From: a virus
Length of the DNA stretch: 37,880 nt
IMG/VR virus record: IMGVR_UViG_3300028536_000025
Coordinates: 1-37,880 of that record
Direction: 5' to 3' (one strand)
The notes under the pieces were generated by a model, which was given only the letters and a program-made list of their open reading frames with translations, made no database searches and was not told where the DNA came from. Shown here piece after piece: positions 20,449 through 29,606 of the stretch (the first letter of the stretch is position 1; every line of letters starts with the position of its first letter). Made by a program: the position numbers and the translations under genes.

Positions 20449-21825
20449 GTGGCGCAAACGCTGCTGACGATGTCTTACATCACCAATGAAGCGTTGGTGG
20501 TTCTCGAAAATGAATTGGTGATCGCGAATCGCGTTGAGCGCCAATATTCCAATGAGTTTGCGCAGACCGGTGCCAAAATCGGCGCGACCTGCAATATTCG
20601 CAAACCCCCGCGCTATAAGGGCACCTACGGTCCGCCGCTGAACGTGGAGGATACCCAGGAATCGAGCATTCCAGTGTCCTTGAACTACCAGTTCCATGTG
20701 GACGTGCAATTCACGACCCAGGATCTGGCGCTCTCCATGGACATGTTCAAAAAGCGCGTGTTGAAGCCGCAGATTGCCACGGTCGCCAATCGCATCGATT
20801 CAGACACCGCACAGTATGCCTATTTGAATACGGCGGGCACTTTGGGCACGTTCGGCACCAGTCCGAATTCCTTGAAGCTCTTCACCGACGCGCGCGCTGT
20901 GTTGGCTGCCGAGGCGTGTCCGCGAGAGGGTGAGAAGAACGCGGTCCTTGATCCGATTTCCATGTCCTCCATGGTCGCCACGGTTCAAGGGTTATTCAAC
21001 CCCCAGGCACGCATCAGCGAATTTCTCGATACCGGCATGATTGCCCGGGAATTCGGTGGTCTTGATTGGTGGGAAGATCAAAACATTCCGGTCTTCACGA
21101 CCGGTGCCGGCGGCAATGGCGCGGCAAACTCTGCCGTGCTCACGACTCCGGTCGCAGGGACCGCCTTTCTGACCTCCGGCTGGGCTCAGTCTGGCACTGT
21201 CTCGACGCAAGGCTGGCAGAACTCCACCGCTGTGATTAACGTCGGCGATATCATTCAATTCGCCAACGTCTATCCGGTCAACCCGCAGAACCGTCTGCAG
21301 TATGGCAAGACGCTGCGGCAGTTCGTGGTGCTACCACCGGGTGGCTTTGTGGTACCGCCGAATGGCGCGGCCCCTCCGGGCTTGACCTTCGGTGCCGCAG
21401 CCCTCGCCGCGGGTACCTTTAATCCGATCACCGGCCAGTACACCTCGAGCGGCACTGGCACGCTCACCTTGACGATTGGCGATTGTTGCATCTCGGGCGG
21501 TCAGTTCCAGAACGTCACGGCGGCCCCCGCCTCCGGCGCGATCATCACGTTGAATGGCTCGACCACCCCGGCGGCGAATGGTGGATTGGTCAGTCCTCAA
21601 AATTTAGTGTTCCACAAGTACGCGTATGCCTTGGCTTTTGCGGACTTGCCGCTTCCGCGCGGTGTGGAGTTCGCGGCCCGCGCTTATGACGATGAAGATG
21701 TGGGGATGAGCATTCGCGTCGTGAGTCAATATACGATCAACAATGATTCAGAGCCCACTCGCGCCGACGTTCTGTATGGGCCCGCGAGCCTATACCGGAC
21801 CTTGGGTATTCGGGTCGCTGGTTAA
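20449..21825 (+). CDS. Major capsid protein, P22 coat type
   Basis: 458 residues, GTG start with GAGGAG at good spacing. N-terminus MAQTLLTMSYITNEALVVLEN, the strand KIGATCNIRKPPRY and the FGGLDWWEDQNIPVFTTG segment match P22-type coat proteins (HK97 fold with an extra insertion domain). The telokin-like insertion domain of this family (about 230-380) is present and Gly/Thr-rich. The C-terminus reads DEDVGMSIRVVSQYTINND. Confidence 0.93.
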   Translation: MAQTLLTMSYITNEALVVLENELVIANRVERQYSNEFAQTGAKIGATCNIRKPPRYKGTYGPPLNVEDTQESSIPVSLNYQFHVDVQFTTQDLALSMDMFKKRVLKPQIATVANRIDSDTAQYAYLNTAGTLGTFGTSPNSLKLFTDARAVLAAEACPREGEKNAVLDPISMSSMVATVQGLFNPQARISEFLDTGMIAREFGGLDWWEDQNIPVFTTGAGGNGAANSAVLTTPVAGTAFLTSGWAQSGTVSTQGWQNSTAVINVGDIIQFANVYPVNPQNRLQYGKTLRQFVVLPPGGFVVPPNGAAPPGLTFGAAALAAGTFNPITGQYTSSGTGTLTLTIGDCCISGGQFQNVTAAPASGAIITLNGSTTPAANGGLVSPQNLVFHKYAYALAFADLPLPRGVEFAARAYDDEDVGMSIRVVSQYTINNDSEPTRADVLYGPASLYRTLGIRVAG

Positions 21826-21841
21826 TCAGGAGTAATGAGCA

Positions 21842-22315
21842 ATGCCTTCAGTTAATCCAGGTCCGGCCAGTGCGTCGAATCCAAATACGATTTTGGAGTT
21901 GGCGCCCGTCAATACCCAGGCAAATTCCACCCCGATGGGGACGAATGCGCTGCGCTTGCTGGCCGCTTTTCGAGGGGTTTCCCTCAATAGTACCGGCGAT
22001 GCGGGGTTCATCCCCATGATCAATGCCGCCTCATGGGCTGCCACCACGATTGTCGTGGCTAATGGCCTTGTGAGCGGCGTCTCAGCGACAGTTGCTGCGG
22101 CCAGTGTCGGTATTTTCACTGGCGCGGCGAGCACGGGGACGACCGTCAGAACCCAAGGCGTCTTGACGGGACAGACCTCGACCACGGTGGCTACTGCCGC
22201 GGCGGCTGCATCGGCGGCGGTGGCTTCTCCCGCTCAGGGTCTGTATCTGAACGTCGGTACCGCCTTGGCGAATGCCACGGTGGATATTTTCGTTTACGGC
22301 TATGACTTGTCGTAA
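21842..22315 (+). CDS. Capsid-associated protein with MPS-V/I-NPGPASA N-terminus
   Basis: 157 residues, AGGAG 10 bases upstream. It begins MPSVNPGPASASNPNT, a peptide repeated almost exactly at the start of the SGNH gene at 23906. The rest is Ala/Thr/Ser-rich with a hydrophobic, trimer-like or beta-structured middle (TTIVVANGLVSGVSATVAA) and a beta C-terminus (NATVDIFVYGYDLS). Being next to the coat gene, it is a likely decoration or head-fibre protein; it has no recognised family. Confidence 0.7.
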   Translation: MPSVNPGPASASNPNTILELAPVNTQANSTPMGTNALRLLAAFRGVSLNSTGDAGFIPMINAASWAATTIVVANGLVSGVSATVAAASVGIFTGAASTGTTVRTQGVLTGQTSTTVATAAAAASAAVASPAQGLYLNVGTALANATVDIFVYGYDLS

Positions 22316-22324
22316 GGAATTGCC

Positions 22325-22657
22325 ATGCCATTAGGCCCTCAAATCGTCACGTACGGGAATATCCAAAGTGCCTTCATTCTGGTGGTGACTTTGACGCCCG
22401 CCGCGACCGGTGCAACTACCACGTTGGAGCAGACATTCACCGTTCCTGGTCTGCAGCCCGGTGATGTGGTGAGCGTATCGCCACAATTTGCGATTACCAC
22501 CTTGGTCACTATTGAGAATGCGCGGGTGAGCGCCGCCAATACGCTGGCGCTTGCCTTAAACAATAGCACGGCTGGTTCTCTCACCTTCCCTTCTGGGTCC
22601 TTCGCGATTGAGGTCAACCGGCCGCTTGCCGGCATGATAATGACAGGCATCCAGTGA
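22325..22657 (+). CDS. Small beta-rich capsid-region protein
   Basis: 110 residues, all beta by pattern (QSAFILVVTLTP, TTTLEQTFTVPGLQPGDVVSV, ANTLALALNNST). This resembles single-domain Ig- or jelly-roll-like phage structural proteins found after coat genes. It is a plausible decoration or connector-associated protein; no specific family recognised. Confidence 0.66.
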   Translation: MPLGPQIVTYGNIQSAFILVVTLTPAATGATTTLEQTFTVPGLQPGDVVSVSPQFAITTLVTIENARVSAANTLALALNNSTAGSLTFPSGSFAIEVNRPLAGMIMTGIQ

Positions 22658-22660
22658 TTC

Positions 22661-23899
22661 ATGGCAATTACCAAGAATTCGACCCAATGGTTCGGTCTCT
22701 CGACTGATACCAAGCCGACCGCTGCCCTTACGGGGCAGTTGGGCTCCCCTCTGACGGGGGATTCGTTTCGCGAGACGGATACGGGCAAAAGCTATCTGTG
22801 GATTGGTAGCGTCTGGGTAGGCGCTTCGGCCTCGTTCACCGATGGCTATGGCACGGTCTTAAACTTTGTGCCGACCTTAAGCGGCGGTCAAGTGCCCGTG
22901 ACGCCGGCACCGGACGTTATTTTTCAGGATAACTTCAACGGCACTGTCATTGATGTGGTGAACCGCTGGCAAGCCCCGGTGCTCGCGGCCGGCGGGACGA
23001 TGACGCAGGCGGGTGGCAGTCTTGTGACCACTTTAGGAACTACCGCATCGGCGGCCTCCTCCATCACCTCGATTGAGAACTTTGAACCATCGATCAACAA
23101 TTTGACGTTGGGCGGTCTCATGACGATCGATGCCGCATCAGTTGCGGCCAAGGTGACGAACACCAGTCGGTGTGTGGGGTATTACACGAAGCCCGGCAGT
23201 TTTACGGCCGCGACCCCGGTGCAAGACGGCTATGTATGGGAATACGACATCACGGGCACCTTGGGTGCCAGTATCTATAGCGGTGGGGTCCGAATTTTCA
23301 ATCAGGCGGTGAACTTCAATTCGCTCTTAGGCAATGTGCTGCCCCTATTCGTCGCCTATCAAGGTTTGAACGCGCAGTTCTATTACGGCGATTTTACCAA
23401 GCCGCTCATCACCGTGCCGTTCTTACAGGCGAGCACGTTGAATCTGCCTTTTGGTTTTCACTCGATCAATCACACGGCGGGCCCCGCCAGTGCGCCGACC
23501 TGGAATATGGCGGATTGTGCCATCATCGATTCCTCTGGCGTGCAGCAGACGCTGTGGAACGGCCAGACCTACTCACGCACCCGCTCGCCCACCAAGTTCG
23601 TCAATTTGAATGCGGTATCGATTGCGGCAGAAGCCACGATCTGGACACCCACCTCCGGCCGGCGCTTTCGCCTGATGGGCTACGTACTCGAGTCAGGCAC
23701 TATCGGCGGTAACGTGCTGCTCAAAGACAATACCGCCGGCTCTACCATCATGGTAGTGCCCTTCGGCGCGGCCAATGGCGTCATTGTTGCCCCGCCCATG
23801 GGCAATGGGATCTTGAGTGCTGCGGTCAATAACGTGCTCACAGCCACCGGCACGGCGACTCAGACCTTAAGTGGCTACGTCTTTGGAACTGAAGAATGA
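22661..23899 (+). CDS. Capsid-region structural protein with lectin-like middle domain
   Basis: 412 residues. N-terminal module with DSFRETDTGKSYLWIGSVWVG, a form used in phage head proteins; middle (about 85-300) a concanavalin-like pattern (FQDNFNGTVIDVVNRW, WEYDITGTLGASIYSG); C-terminal module (about 310-412) with EATIWTPTSGRRFRLMG ... NNVLTATGTATQTLSGYVFG, recurrent in phage virion proteins. Probably a head appendage or tail component. The gene follows the 22325 gene by 3 bp. Confidence 0.7.
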   Translation: MAITKNSTQWFGLSTDTKPTAALTGQLGSPLTGDSFRETDTGKSYLWIGSVWVGASASFTDGYGTVLNFVPTLSGGQVPVTPAPDVIFQDNFNGTVIDVVNRWQAPVLAAGGTMTQAGGSLVTTLGTTASAASSITSIENFEPSINNLTLGGLMTIDAASVAAKVTNTSRCVGYYTKPGSFTAATPVQDGYVWEYDITGTLGASIYSGGVRIFNQAVNFNSLLGNVLPLFVAYQGLNAQFYYGDFTKPLITVPFLQASTLNLPFGFHSINHTAGPASAPTWNMADCAIIDSSGVQQTLWNGQTYSRTRSPTKFVNLNAVSIAAEATIWTPTSGRRFRLMGYVLESGTIGGNVLLKDNTAGSTIMVVPFGAANGVIVAPPMGNGILSAAVNNVLTATGTATQTLSGYVFGTEE

Positions 23900-23905
23900 T
23901 CCGCC

Positions 23906-25978
23906 ATGCCGTCCATTAATCCAGGTCCGGCGAGTGCGGGGAATCCGAATACTCAAATAGCGTTAGCGGCCACCGGCATTTCCAATGCGCCTTATACTTA
24001 TGCCTCTCTACCGGTAGCCTCCAGTATTCAAGTCGGCACGCAGGTCTTCACCACCGATCAAGGGATGGTCTATACCAATGGCGTGAGTTGGATTGTTCTG
24101 GCACCTGCTACGTATAATTCGGTTCCCGCTAAATATAATATTCAAAGACCACCGGCAGTTACCGATAATGCAACGCTCGGATTCACAACGAATTCTGTAT
24201 GGCAATATGCCGGCACCATTTACACGACATCTGCCTACTGTGCAAGTGACTCTGCTGCCTGGACGGCCCTGAATTTAAGTCCCATCGGCACGCCTGCCGA
24301 CGTCATGGGCACGACCCTGACCAAGTTCGCGGGCGGCACCTGCGCGATGCTCAAGGGCTATACGGGCGCGGCGGTTGATGTCGCGATCACGGCGGGCGGC
24401 GTCTATCAAATCTACACCGTCAATATTCTCGCCACGGGCGAGCTCGACAATGTGTCGATGGGCGCTGTCATGGCCACTGCCGATGCCGCCACGAACGCCA
24501 AGGTGCTGAAGGTCTACGATCAGAGCGGCAACAGCAATCATGCGACCTTGGCCAATGCGGCCGGCATTGCGGTCTCTGCGGCGAGTGCCACTGTCACGAC
24601 GGGGACCACGCTCACCATCAATAGCGGCCAGACGGGCACGATTGCCGCGGGGCAGACGGTTTATGGGAGCGGTATCCCGCCGGGGATTACGGTTGCCTCC
24701 GGGGCCGGGCCTTACACGCTATCCGGTGCCGGGGCGCCTGCGAATCCGGCCGCGATTGCCGTTTATTTTGGCATTACCTCTCCACCCTACATCGACTGGG
24801 ACCCGGTGCTCGGCCGCTATGCCATCTACTCGCCCAATGAACAGACCAACGGCGGCACGACCAATAAGCGTGCGCTGCAATTGCCGCAGGCGGCCACGTT
24901 CACGAATGCGAACAATGTGGGCGTCTATGCGGTTGGCGTCGGCACCAACAGCAGCGATATCTCGCAACCCTGTCTCTGTGCGATCGGAGATTCTTCGGTA
25001 GGCTCAGGCTTCTATCAGGCCATTTTCGGCGGCACGGGCGGCGCGCAGAATTTGAATGGCCAGCTCATCGTCACGCAGAACGGCACCGCGCATACGCTTC
25101 CCGTGGCTATTAAGAATCAACCTTGTGTACTCATTGCGAGCAGTGCCGCCACACCGCTCATGACTCTCAATGTGAACGAGGATCAGGGCACCAACAATGC
25201 CGCGATCACGAGTCAAGCGGTCGCGGGTGGCTGGATCTTCTCCTACGGCGGCTCGGCGATTATCCCCTACGGCATGATGAAGTTCGTGGGGCTCGCGATG
25301 TTCAACGCAGCCCCTACGGCAGCACAGTCCCAAGCGATGCGCTACGGGGCCTACTGCCGCTTCAATATCTTCCCGCAGGTGATTAATCAGATCGCGCTGG
25401 TGGGTGATAGCCGACTGGCGAATTTCAACGTGACGCCCGGCTTCGGCGTGAGCAACATTCTGCCGCGCTATGTGGGGCGGAACTGGGATCTCATTAATCT
25501 CTCGACCCATAGTCAGATGGTGCTGACGCAGATCGGCGATGGCCTAGTGCCGACTGTGACAGGTCTCGCCAAGTCGCTGCAGACCTTCAAGAAGCCCGGC
25601 TTGAACTATGCCGTCATCTTGGGCTCTGTCAATGATTTCTCTCAAGTTTCGGCCAGCGTCGCGCAGGCATTCTCTTATTTGCAGACGCTCTGTGCGCAGA
25701 TCGTGGCGGCGGGTTGGGTGCCTATTCTGATTGCGGAACTGACAACGACGTCGGTTACGGGTAATGCCAATACACAATTACCTCTGTTGAATGCTGCGAT
25801 TGTTGCAGCTGGATCCGCCGCTTTCAGTGGTGCGCAGATCGTAAACCTCTACGGCTATGTGCCGGTCGTGACGCCAGGCAATGCCAATTACTATTACACC
25901 GGATTGCATCCGACACCCGCGGTGCATCAGATTATCGCATCTGCCGTCGCCGTCACCATTACGACTCCCTATCCATGA
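23906..25978 (+). CDS. SGNH hydrolase-like virion protein with LamG-like and inserted beta domains
   Basis: 690 residues. Residues 1-20: the MPSINPGPASAGNPNT anchor peptide. About 145-480: a LamG/arabinofuranosidase-like domain with VYDQSGNSNHAT and YIDWDPVLGRY, interrupted at about 222-290 by a small beta-domain containing IPPGITVAS. About 493-690: an SGNH hydrolase with GDS (S502, block I), GSVND (N576, block III) and GLHPT (H668, block V). The Asp three residues before the catalytic His is replaced by Thr665. SGNH domains of phage particles usually deacetylate host surface glycans. Its stop overlaps the connector ATG. Activity may be reduced or depend on another acid. Confidence 0.8.
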   Translation: MPSINPGPASAGNPNTQIALAATGISNAPYTYASLPVASSIQVGTQVFTTDQGMVYTNGVSWIVLAPATYNSVPAKYNIQRPPAVTDNATLGFTTNSVWQYAGTIYTTSAYCASDSAAWTALNLSPIGTPADVMGTTLTKFAGGTCAMLKGYTGAAVDVAITAGGVYQIYTVNILATGELDNVSMGAVMATADAATNAKVLKVYDQSGNSNHATLANAAGIAVSAASATVTTGTTLTINSGQTGTIAAGQTVYGSGIPPGITVASGAGPYTLSGAGAPANPAAIAVYFGITSPPYIDWDPVLGRYAIYSPNEQTNGGTTNKRALQLPQAATFTNANNVGVYAVGVGTNSSDISQPCLCAIGDSSVGSGFYQAIFGGTGGAQNLNGQLIVTQNGTAHTLPVAIKNQPCVLIASSAATPLMTLNVNEDQGTNNAAITSQAVAGGWIFSYGGSAIIPYGMMKFVGLAMFNAAPTAAQSQAMRYGAYCRFNIFPQVINQIALVGDSRLANFNVTPGFGVSNILPRYVGRNWDLINLSTHSQMVLTQIGDGLVPTVTGLAKSLQTFKKPGLNYAVILGSVNDFSQVSASVAQAFSYLQTLCAQIVAAGWVPILIAELTTTSVTGNANTQLPLLNAAIVAAGSAAFSGAQIVNLYGYVPVVTPGNANYYYTGLHPTPAVHQIIASAVAVTITTPYP

Positions 25979-27180
25979 GCGCTGTGACATCCACAGCGAA
26001 TGATCTCATTACGGGCGCCTTGCGCAATATTGGGGCCCAAGAGGCCGGGGAACCGATCAATGCCAATGATGCAGGGGATGCGCTTCAAGTCCTAAATGAC
26101 TTAATCGACAGCCTCTCGACCGATAAACTGTTCATCTATAGCGCGATCGAGAACATCGTCGCCTGGACGCCGGGGAAATACAAATACACCGTGGGTAATC
26201 CGGTCGGCGGTACCTTCTCAGGCTATACCACGACGGGTTCCCCTATCATCACGGGGCTTACAACGGCCCCCACCGTCACTTTTGGCGTCAATGCCAATGG
26301 CGTGACGGTGGGTGGCACCTTAACCGATCTATTGGCGGTGATCCCGGCCGGCGCGACAATCGTCTCCTACAATGCAGGCGTCGTCAGCGGGATGACCTTT
26401 ACCGCGCCCCCGGTCGGCTCTTCGGGAACATTGACCTCAACCTGGGGCGGTGCGACTGGATTATACCTATTCACCTTTAGCGATGGAGAGACGCGCTCGG
26501 GTACGTTGACCAGCGGCTCTGCGGCGATTACCTGGTCCCCTGCCTTGGTTGGCACGCCGACTGCGGCCGGCAATCAAGTCAATACCACGACGCTGACCAT
26601 GTCGTCGAATGCACTAGCGACCTTGACCGCGGCCGATTTGATTACCTATACGACCCCGGGGGATTTTGCGATTGCACGTCCTTTACGGATCCGCCCAGGG
26701 TTCACGCGCATTACTTCAAGCGGCAACAGCGGGCTTGATTATTGGTGGGATGTCACCTCGATTGATGACTACAATGAGGAAGGCTATAAGGGTGTTCCGG
26801 GTCCGTGGCCGTTACTCGTCTCATATCAAACAACGTATCCCTTGGGCACCCTATTCGTCTATCCGAATCCTCAGCAAGCCGGCGAAGTGCATCTATGGAC
26901 GGATGTGGTGCTCACGCAATTCTTAACCCTCACGCAAACCATCAGTTTGCCGCAAGGCTATTCCCGGGCGCTCAAAAAGCTGCTCGCGGTCGAATTGGCG
27001 CCAGAGTATGGCAAGACTCCCGGGATTGAACTCATGCGACAAGTCAAGGAAGCCAGGGATTTCATTAAGGCCATGAATGAGACACCGGTGAAGAAACTTC
27101 GCTACGATCGCGCTTTAGTTAGGGCGAATGGGAAAGACGCCGGATTTATTATGCACGGCGGCTTCGGCAGTAATTATTGA
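25975..27180 (+). CDS. gp4-like tail accessory/connector protein with inserted beta-domains
   Basis: 401 residues, whereas P22 gp4 is about 166. Residues 1-75 and 227-385 match the connector family: LITGALRNIGAQEAGEPINAN, DALQVLNDLIDSLSTDKL, KYKYTVGNP at 70, then GDFAIARPLRI, a Trp-rich middle and a C-terminal helix (LKKLLAVELAPEYG). Between YTVGNPVG and TTPGDFAIA about 150 residues of beta-rich sequence are inserted, including IPAGATIVS at 123-131. It binds the portal after packaging and closes the head. The insertion may point outward from the neck. Confidence 0.8.
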   Translation: MSAVTSTANDLITGALRNIGAQEAGEPINANDAGDALQVLNDLIDSLSTDKLFIYSAIENIVAWTPGKYKYTVGNPVGGTFSGYTTTGSPIITGLTTAPTVTFGVNANGVTVGGTLTDLLAVIPAGATIVSYNAGVVSGMTFTAPPVGSSGTLTSTWGGATGLYLFTFSDGETRSGTLTSGSAAITWSPALVGTPTAAGNQVNTTTLTMSSNALATLTAADLITYTTPGDFAIARPLRIRPGFTRITSSGNSGLDYWWDVTSIDDYNEEGYKGVPGPWPLLVSYQTTYPLGTLFVYPNPQQAGEVHLWTDVVLTQFLTLTQTISLPQGYSRALKKLLAVELAPEYGKTPGIELMRQVKEARDFIKAMNETPVKKLRYDRALVRANGKDAGFIMHGGFGSNY

Positions 27181-28937
27181 TGCCACAGATCGCCGCCGAT
27201 CCTGGCATTTGCGGACCGAGCTATCAGGCGCCAATGCTCTTGCAGGACGCTGAAAACGCCATCAATTGGTATGTGGAAATAGCCGAGATCGATGGCGCAA
27301 AAGAGCCGGTCGCGCTCTTAGGGTCGCCTGGTCTGCAATCGGTATTCTTCACTCAGATAGGTCCCGTGCGCGGCGCTTGGGTGCTACCCGGCGGCACTCA
27401 GGCACTCTTTGTGACCGGCCAGACGCTCTATGTCGCAACCATGACGGTGCCGGCGACACAAAACGCCATCGCGCAATTCGCAATTACCTCACCCGGTACT
27501 CTATTGACCAATTCTGGCCCTGTCGTGATGCGCGATAATGGGGTGGTAAGCCAAGGCAAAGGTGGCTACGTTTTTATTGTGGACGGTCTTTATTGGTACT
27601 TCTATCGGATTGCAGGCGCCGGAACTGCCACCTTTACAGGGGGGCTCACGCCCGGCTCGCCGACGATCACCTTGCCTGGAGTTTTGCCCGCCGGACTCAT
27701 CATCAGTCCCAATCCGAGTAGTTTTTTAACCGATACAGGCGCACTCATTCCTTTTGGCACGACGATTGCGAGCATTAACTACGCAGCGCCTTCAATTACG
27801 ATGACTGCGGCGGCGATTGGCACCAATGCTTCTGCCACTATCACCTTGAATGTGGCAGCTTTTGGCCAGATCACCGATCCTGGGGTGGTGCCGGCTGATC
27901 GATTGGCATTCATCGAGGGATGGATCATTGCCAATCAGACCGGCACACGAACTTTCATTACGAATGGGCCCACGCCATATACCAATACCTTTCCTGGTAG
28001 TTTTTTTGCGCTAAAGGATTCATCGACCGACAACCTCATCACGATTTTCGAGAATGATCGCGAGCTGTGGCTAATAGGGGAGCGCACCAGTGAGGTCTGG
28101 TTTAGTGCAGGAGGAGCTAATTTTAACTTTGCTCGAGTGCCTGGCGTGGGTCCGCAGATTGGTTGTTCTGCCGTGCATTCAATCACTCGCATGGGCCAAT
28201 CCTTGGTCTGGCTTGAAAAGAATGAGCAAGGCGAGAATATAGTGATTGCAACCAACCAATATAGTTGGGAACGTATATCTACGCATGCAATTGAACATGC
28301 GATTGCTTCTTACCCTCTAGTGTCCGATGCGATTGGCTATGCATACGAGGAAGAAGGGCATATGTTCTATGTGCTCACCTTCCCAACGGCCGATCAAACT
28401 TGGGTATTCGATGGCACGGCGTCCAAAAATCTAGGCAAGATGTGCTGGCATCAGCGCTTGAGTTACGATCCTGTTGCGGGCGTTTATCATCGGCACCCTG
28501 GCAATTGCTATGTAGATTTTCAGAACTTGCGATTGATTGGGGATTATCAAAACGGCTTTGTCAGCCGAATGTCGCGCAGCATCTATACCGAGAACGGGAA
28601 TCCATTGCGTGCCCAGCGGCGCTCAAAACATGTGTGGGCCGCAAAAACACGAAATCGTGTCTTTCAGTCGAGCTTGCAGATCGAATTTACCCCTGGGGTT
28701 GGCCTTCAGTTTGGACAAGGGCAGAACCCTCAAGCGATGGTCCGTTGGTCAAATGATGGAGGATTTACCTGGTCCAATGAAAATTGGCGTACTATAGGGG
28801 CAGCAGGCGCGACGAAGAACCGCATGAAGATCAATCGATTGGGCAGAGCCCGCGATCGGGTCTATGAGGTGAATTTCTCCGATCCCACGCCACGCGACAT
28901 CATAGGAGCCACCCTATTCGGCGAAACCGAGGACTAG
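27180..28937 (+). CDS. gp10-like packaged-DNA stabilisation (hub) protein with inserted beta-domain
   Basis: 585 residues from the ATG at 27180 (TGATG overlap); a TTG three bases upstream is an alternative. Family landmarks: ENAINWYVEIAE near the start, DGLYWYFYRI, FENDRELWLIGERTSEVWF, and GPQIGCSAVHSI; P22 gp10 has about 470 residues. A beta insertion at about 148-226 carries IPFGTTIAS. It assembles on the gp4-like ring and carries the tail needle and spikes. The insertion site lies after DGLYWYFYRI, inside what should be the N-terminal beta-propeller part. Confidence 0.82.
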   Translation: MPQIAADPGICGPSYQAPMLLQDAENAINWYVEIAEIDGAKEPVALLGSPGLQSVFFTQIGPVRGAWVLPGGTQALFVTGQTLYVATMTVPATQNAIAQFAITSPGTLLTNSGPVVMRDNGVVSQGKGGYVFIVDGLYWYFYRIAGAGTATFTGGLTPGSPTITLPGVLPAGLIISPNPSSFLTDTGALIPFGTTIASINYAAPSITMTAAAIGTNASATITLNVAAFGQITDPGVVPADRLAFIEGWIIANQTGTRTFITNGPTPYTNTFPGSFFALKDSSTDNLITIFENDRELWLIGERTSEVWFSAGGANFNFARVPGVGPQIGCSAVHSITRMGQSLVWLEKNEQGENIVIATNQYSWERISTHAIEHAIASYPLVSDAIGYAYEEEGHMFYVLTFPTADQTWVFDGTASKNLGKMCWHQRLSYDPVAGVYHRHPGNCYVDFQNLRLIGDYQNGFVSRMSRSIYTENGNPLRAQRRSKHVWAAKTRNRVFQSSLQIEFTPGVGLQFGQGQNPQAMVRWSNDGGFTWSNENWRTIGAAGATKNRMKINRLGRARDRVYEVNFSDPTPRDIIGATLFGETED

Positions 28938-29267
28938 ATGTCGTATCAAACCTGCCCTTCTTATGAGCAGCCTCTTACCAAGAGCGGCCAAACGCAATCG
29001 GTGTGGTACCGGTTCTTTCAAGGAATCTATAACGGCGTCGCTCCTTCTTCTGAATCCAGTGTGACTCTAGGCGCATCGCCTTTCACCTTCGAATTCCCCT
29101 CGCGGGGATTCATCCTCATTCGCGGCGGTACGGTTTCTAGCATTCAGTTCATCCGTGCGCAAACGACTTTGACCGGCCTGACCTCTGGGATCTTCCCTGG
29201 CAGTCAGGGGGATCAATTGACGGTGACTTATTCTGGGTTACCAACCATGCTCTTTGTGCCGCAATGA
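28938..29267 (+). CDS. Small structural protein of the tail module
   Basis: 109 residues starting right after the hub stop. SVWYRFFQGIYNGVAPSSES, SPFTFEFPSRGFILIRGGT and VSSIQFIR form a pattern I know only as a conserved phage tail-region protein. Beta-rich, no enzymatic motif. Coupled by 4 bp to the cupin gene. Confidence 0.7.
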   Translation: MSYQTCPSYEQPLTKSGQTQSVWYRFFQGIYNGVAPSSESSVTLGASPFTFEFPSRGFILIRGGTVSSIQFIRAQTTLTGLTSGIFPGSQGDQLTVTYSGLPTMLFVPQ

Positions 29268-29605
29268 GCTGTGGAGTCACACAATTTTTACAGGATAATC
29301 CGATTGTCGGCACCGATAACGTGCTCGAGGACATCTCCATCAACTACGTGGGGGGTGGGGTTGGCGTCAAGCAAGTGTTGCTGAAAGAAGGCGTGCAGGT
29401 CGTGCAGCACAAGCATCGGTATGCACATCTATCGGTACTCATCTACGGTCGCGTACTCGTGATGACGGATGACTGGAGTAAGGAACTCGAAGGTCCCACG
29501 AGTCTCGTGATCGAAGCCCACATGAATCATATGGTAATCGCTTATACCGATGCATTGTGGCTGTGCGTCCACAATACCGAAGAGATTGAGAGTCTCGTTG
29601 CTTAA
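29264..29605 (+). CDS. Cupin-like protein
   Basis: 113 residues. QHKHRYAHLSVLIYGRVLV provides three His (49, 51, 55), followed by a beta strand and, near the end, HMNHMVIAY with two more His, in the order of the two cupin motifs; an acidic metal ligand typical of motif 1 is not clear. It probably has a double-stranded beta-helix that binds a metal. The overlap with the neighbour upstream and adjacency with a 2OG oxygenase gene downstream suggest joint use. Substrate unknown. Confidence 0.65.
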   Translation: MSCGVTQFLQDNPIVGTDNVLEDISINYVGGGVGVKQVLLKEGVQVVQHKHRYAHLSVLIYGRVLVMTDDWSKELEGPTSLVIEAHMNHMVIAYTDALWLCVHNTEEIESLVA

Positions 29606-29606
29606 A

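Noticed and set aside
24540-25001. 153-codon Arg/Pro-rich frame inside the SGNH gene
   Set aside because: Typical out-of-frame shadow of a GC-rich gene; the SGNH/LamG frame is clearly coding.
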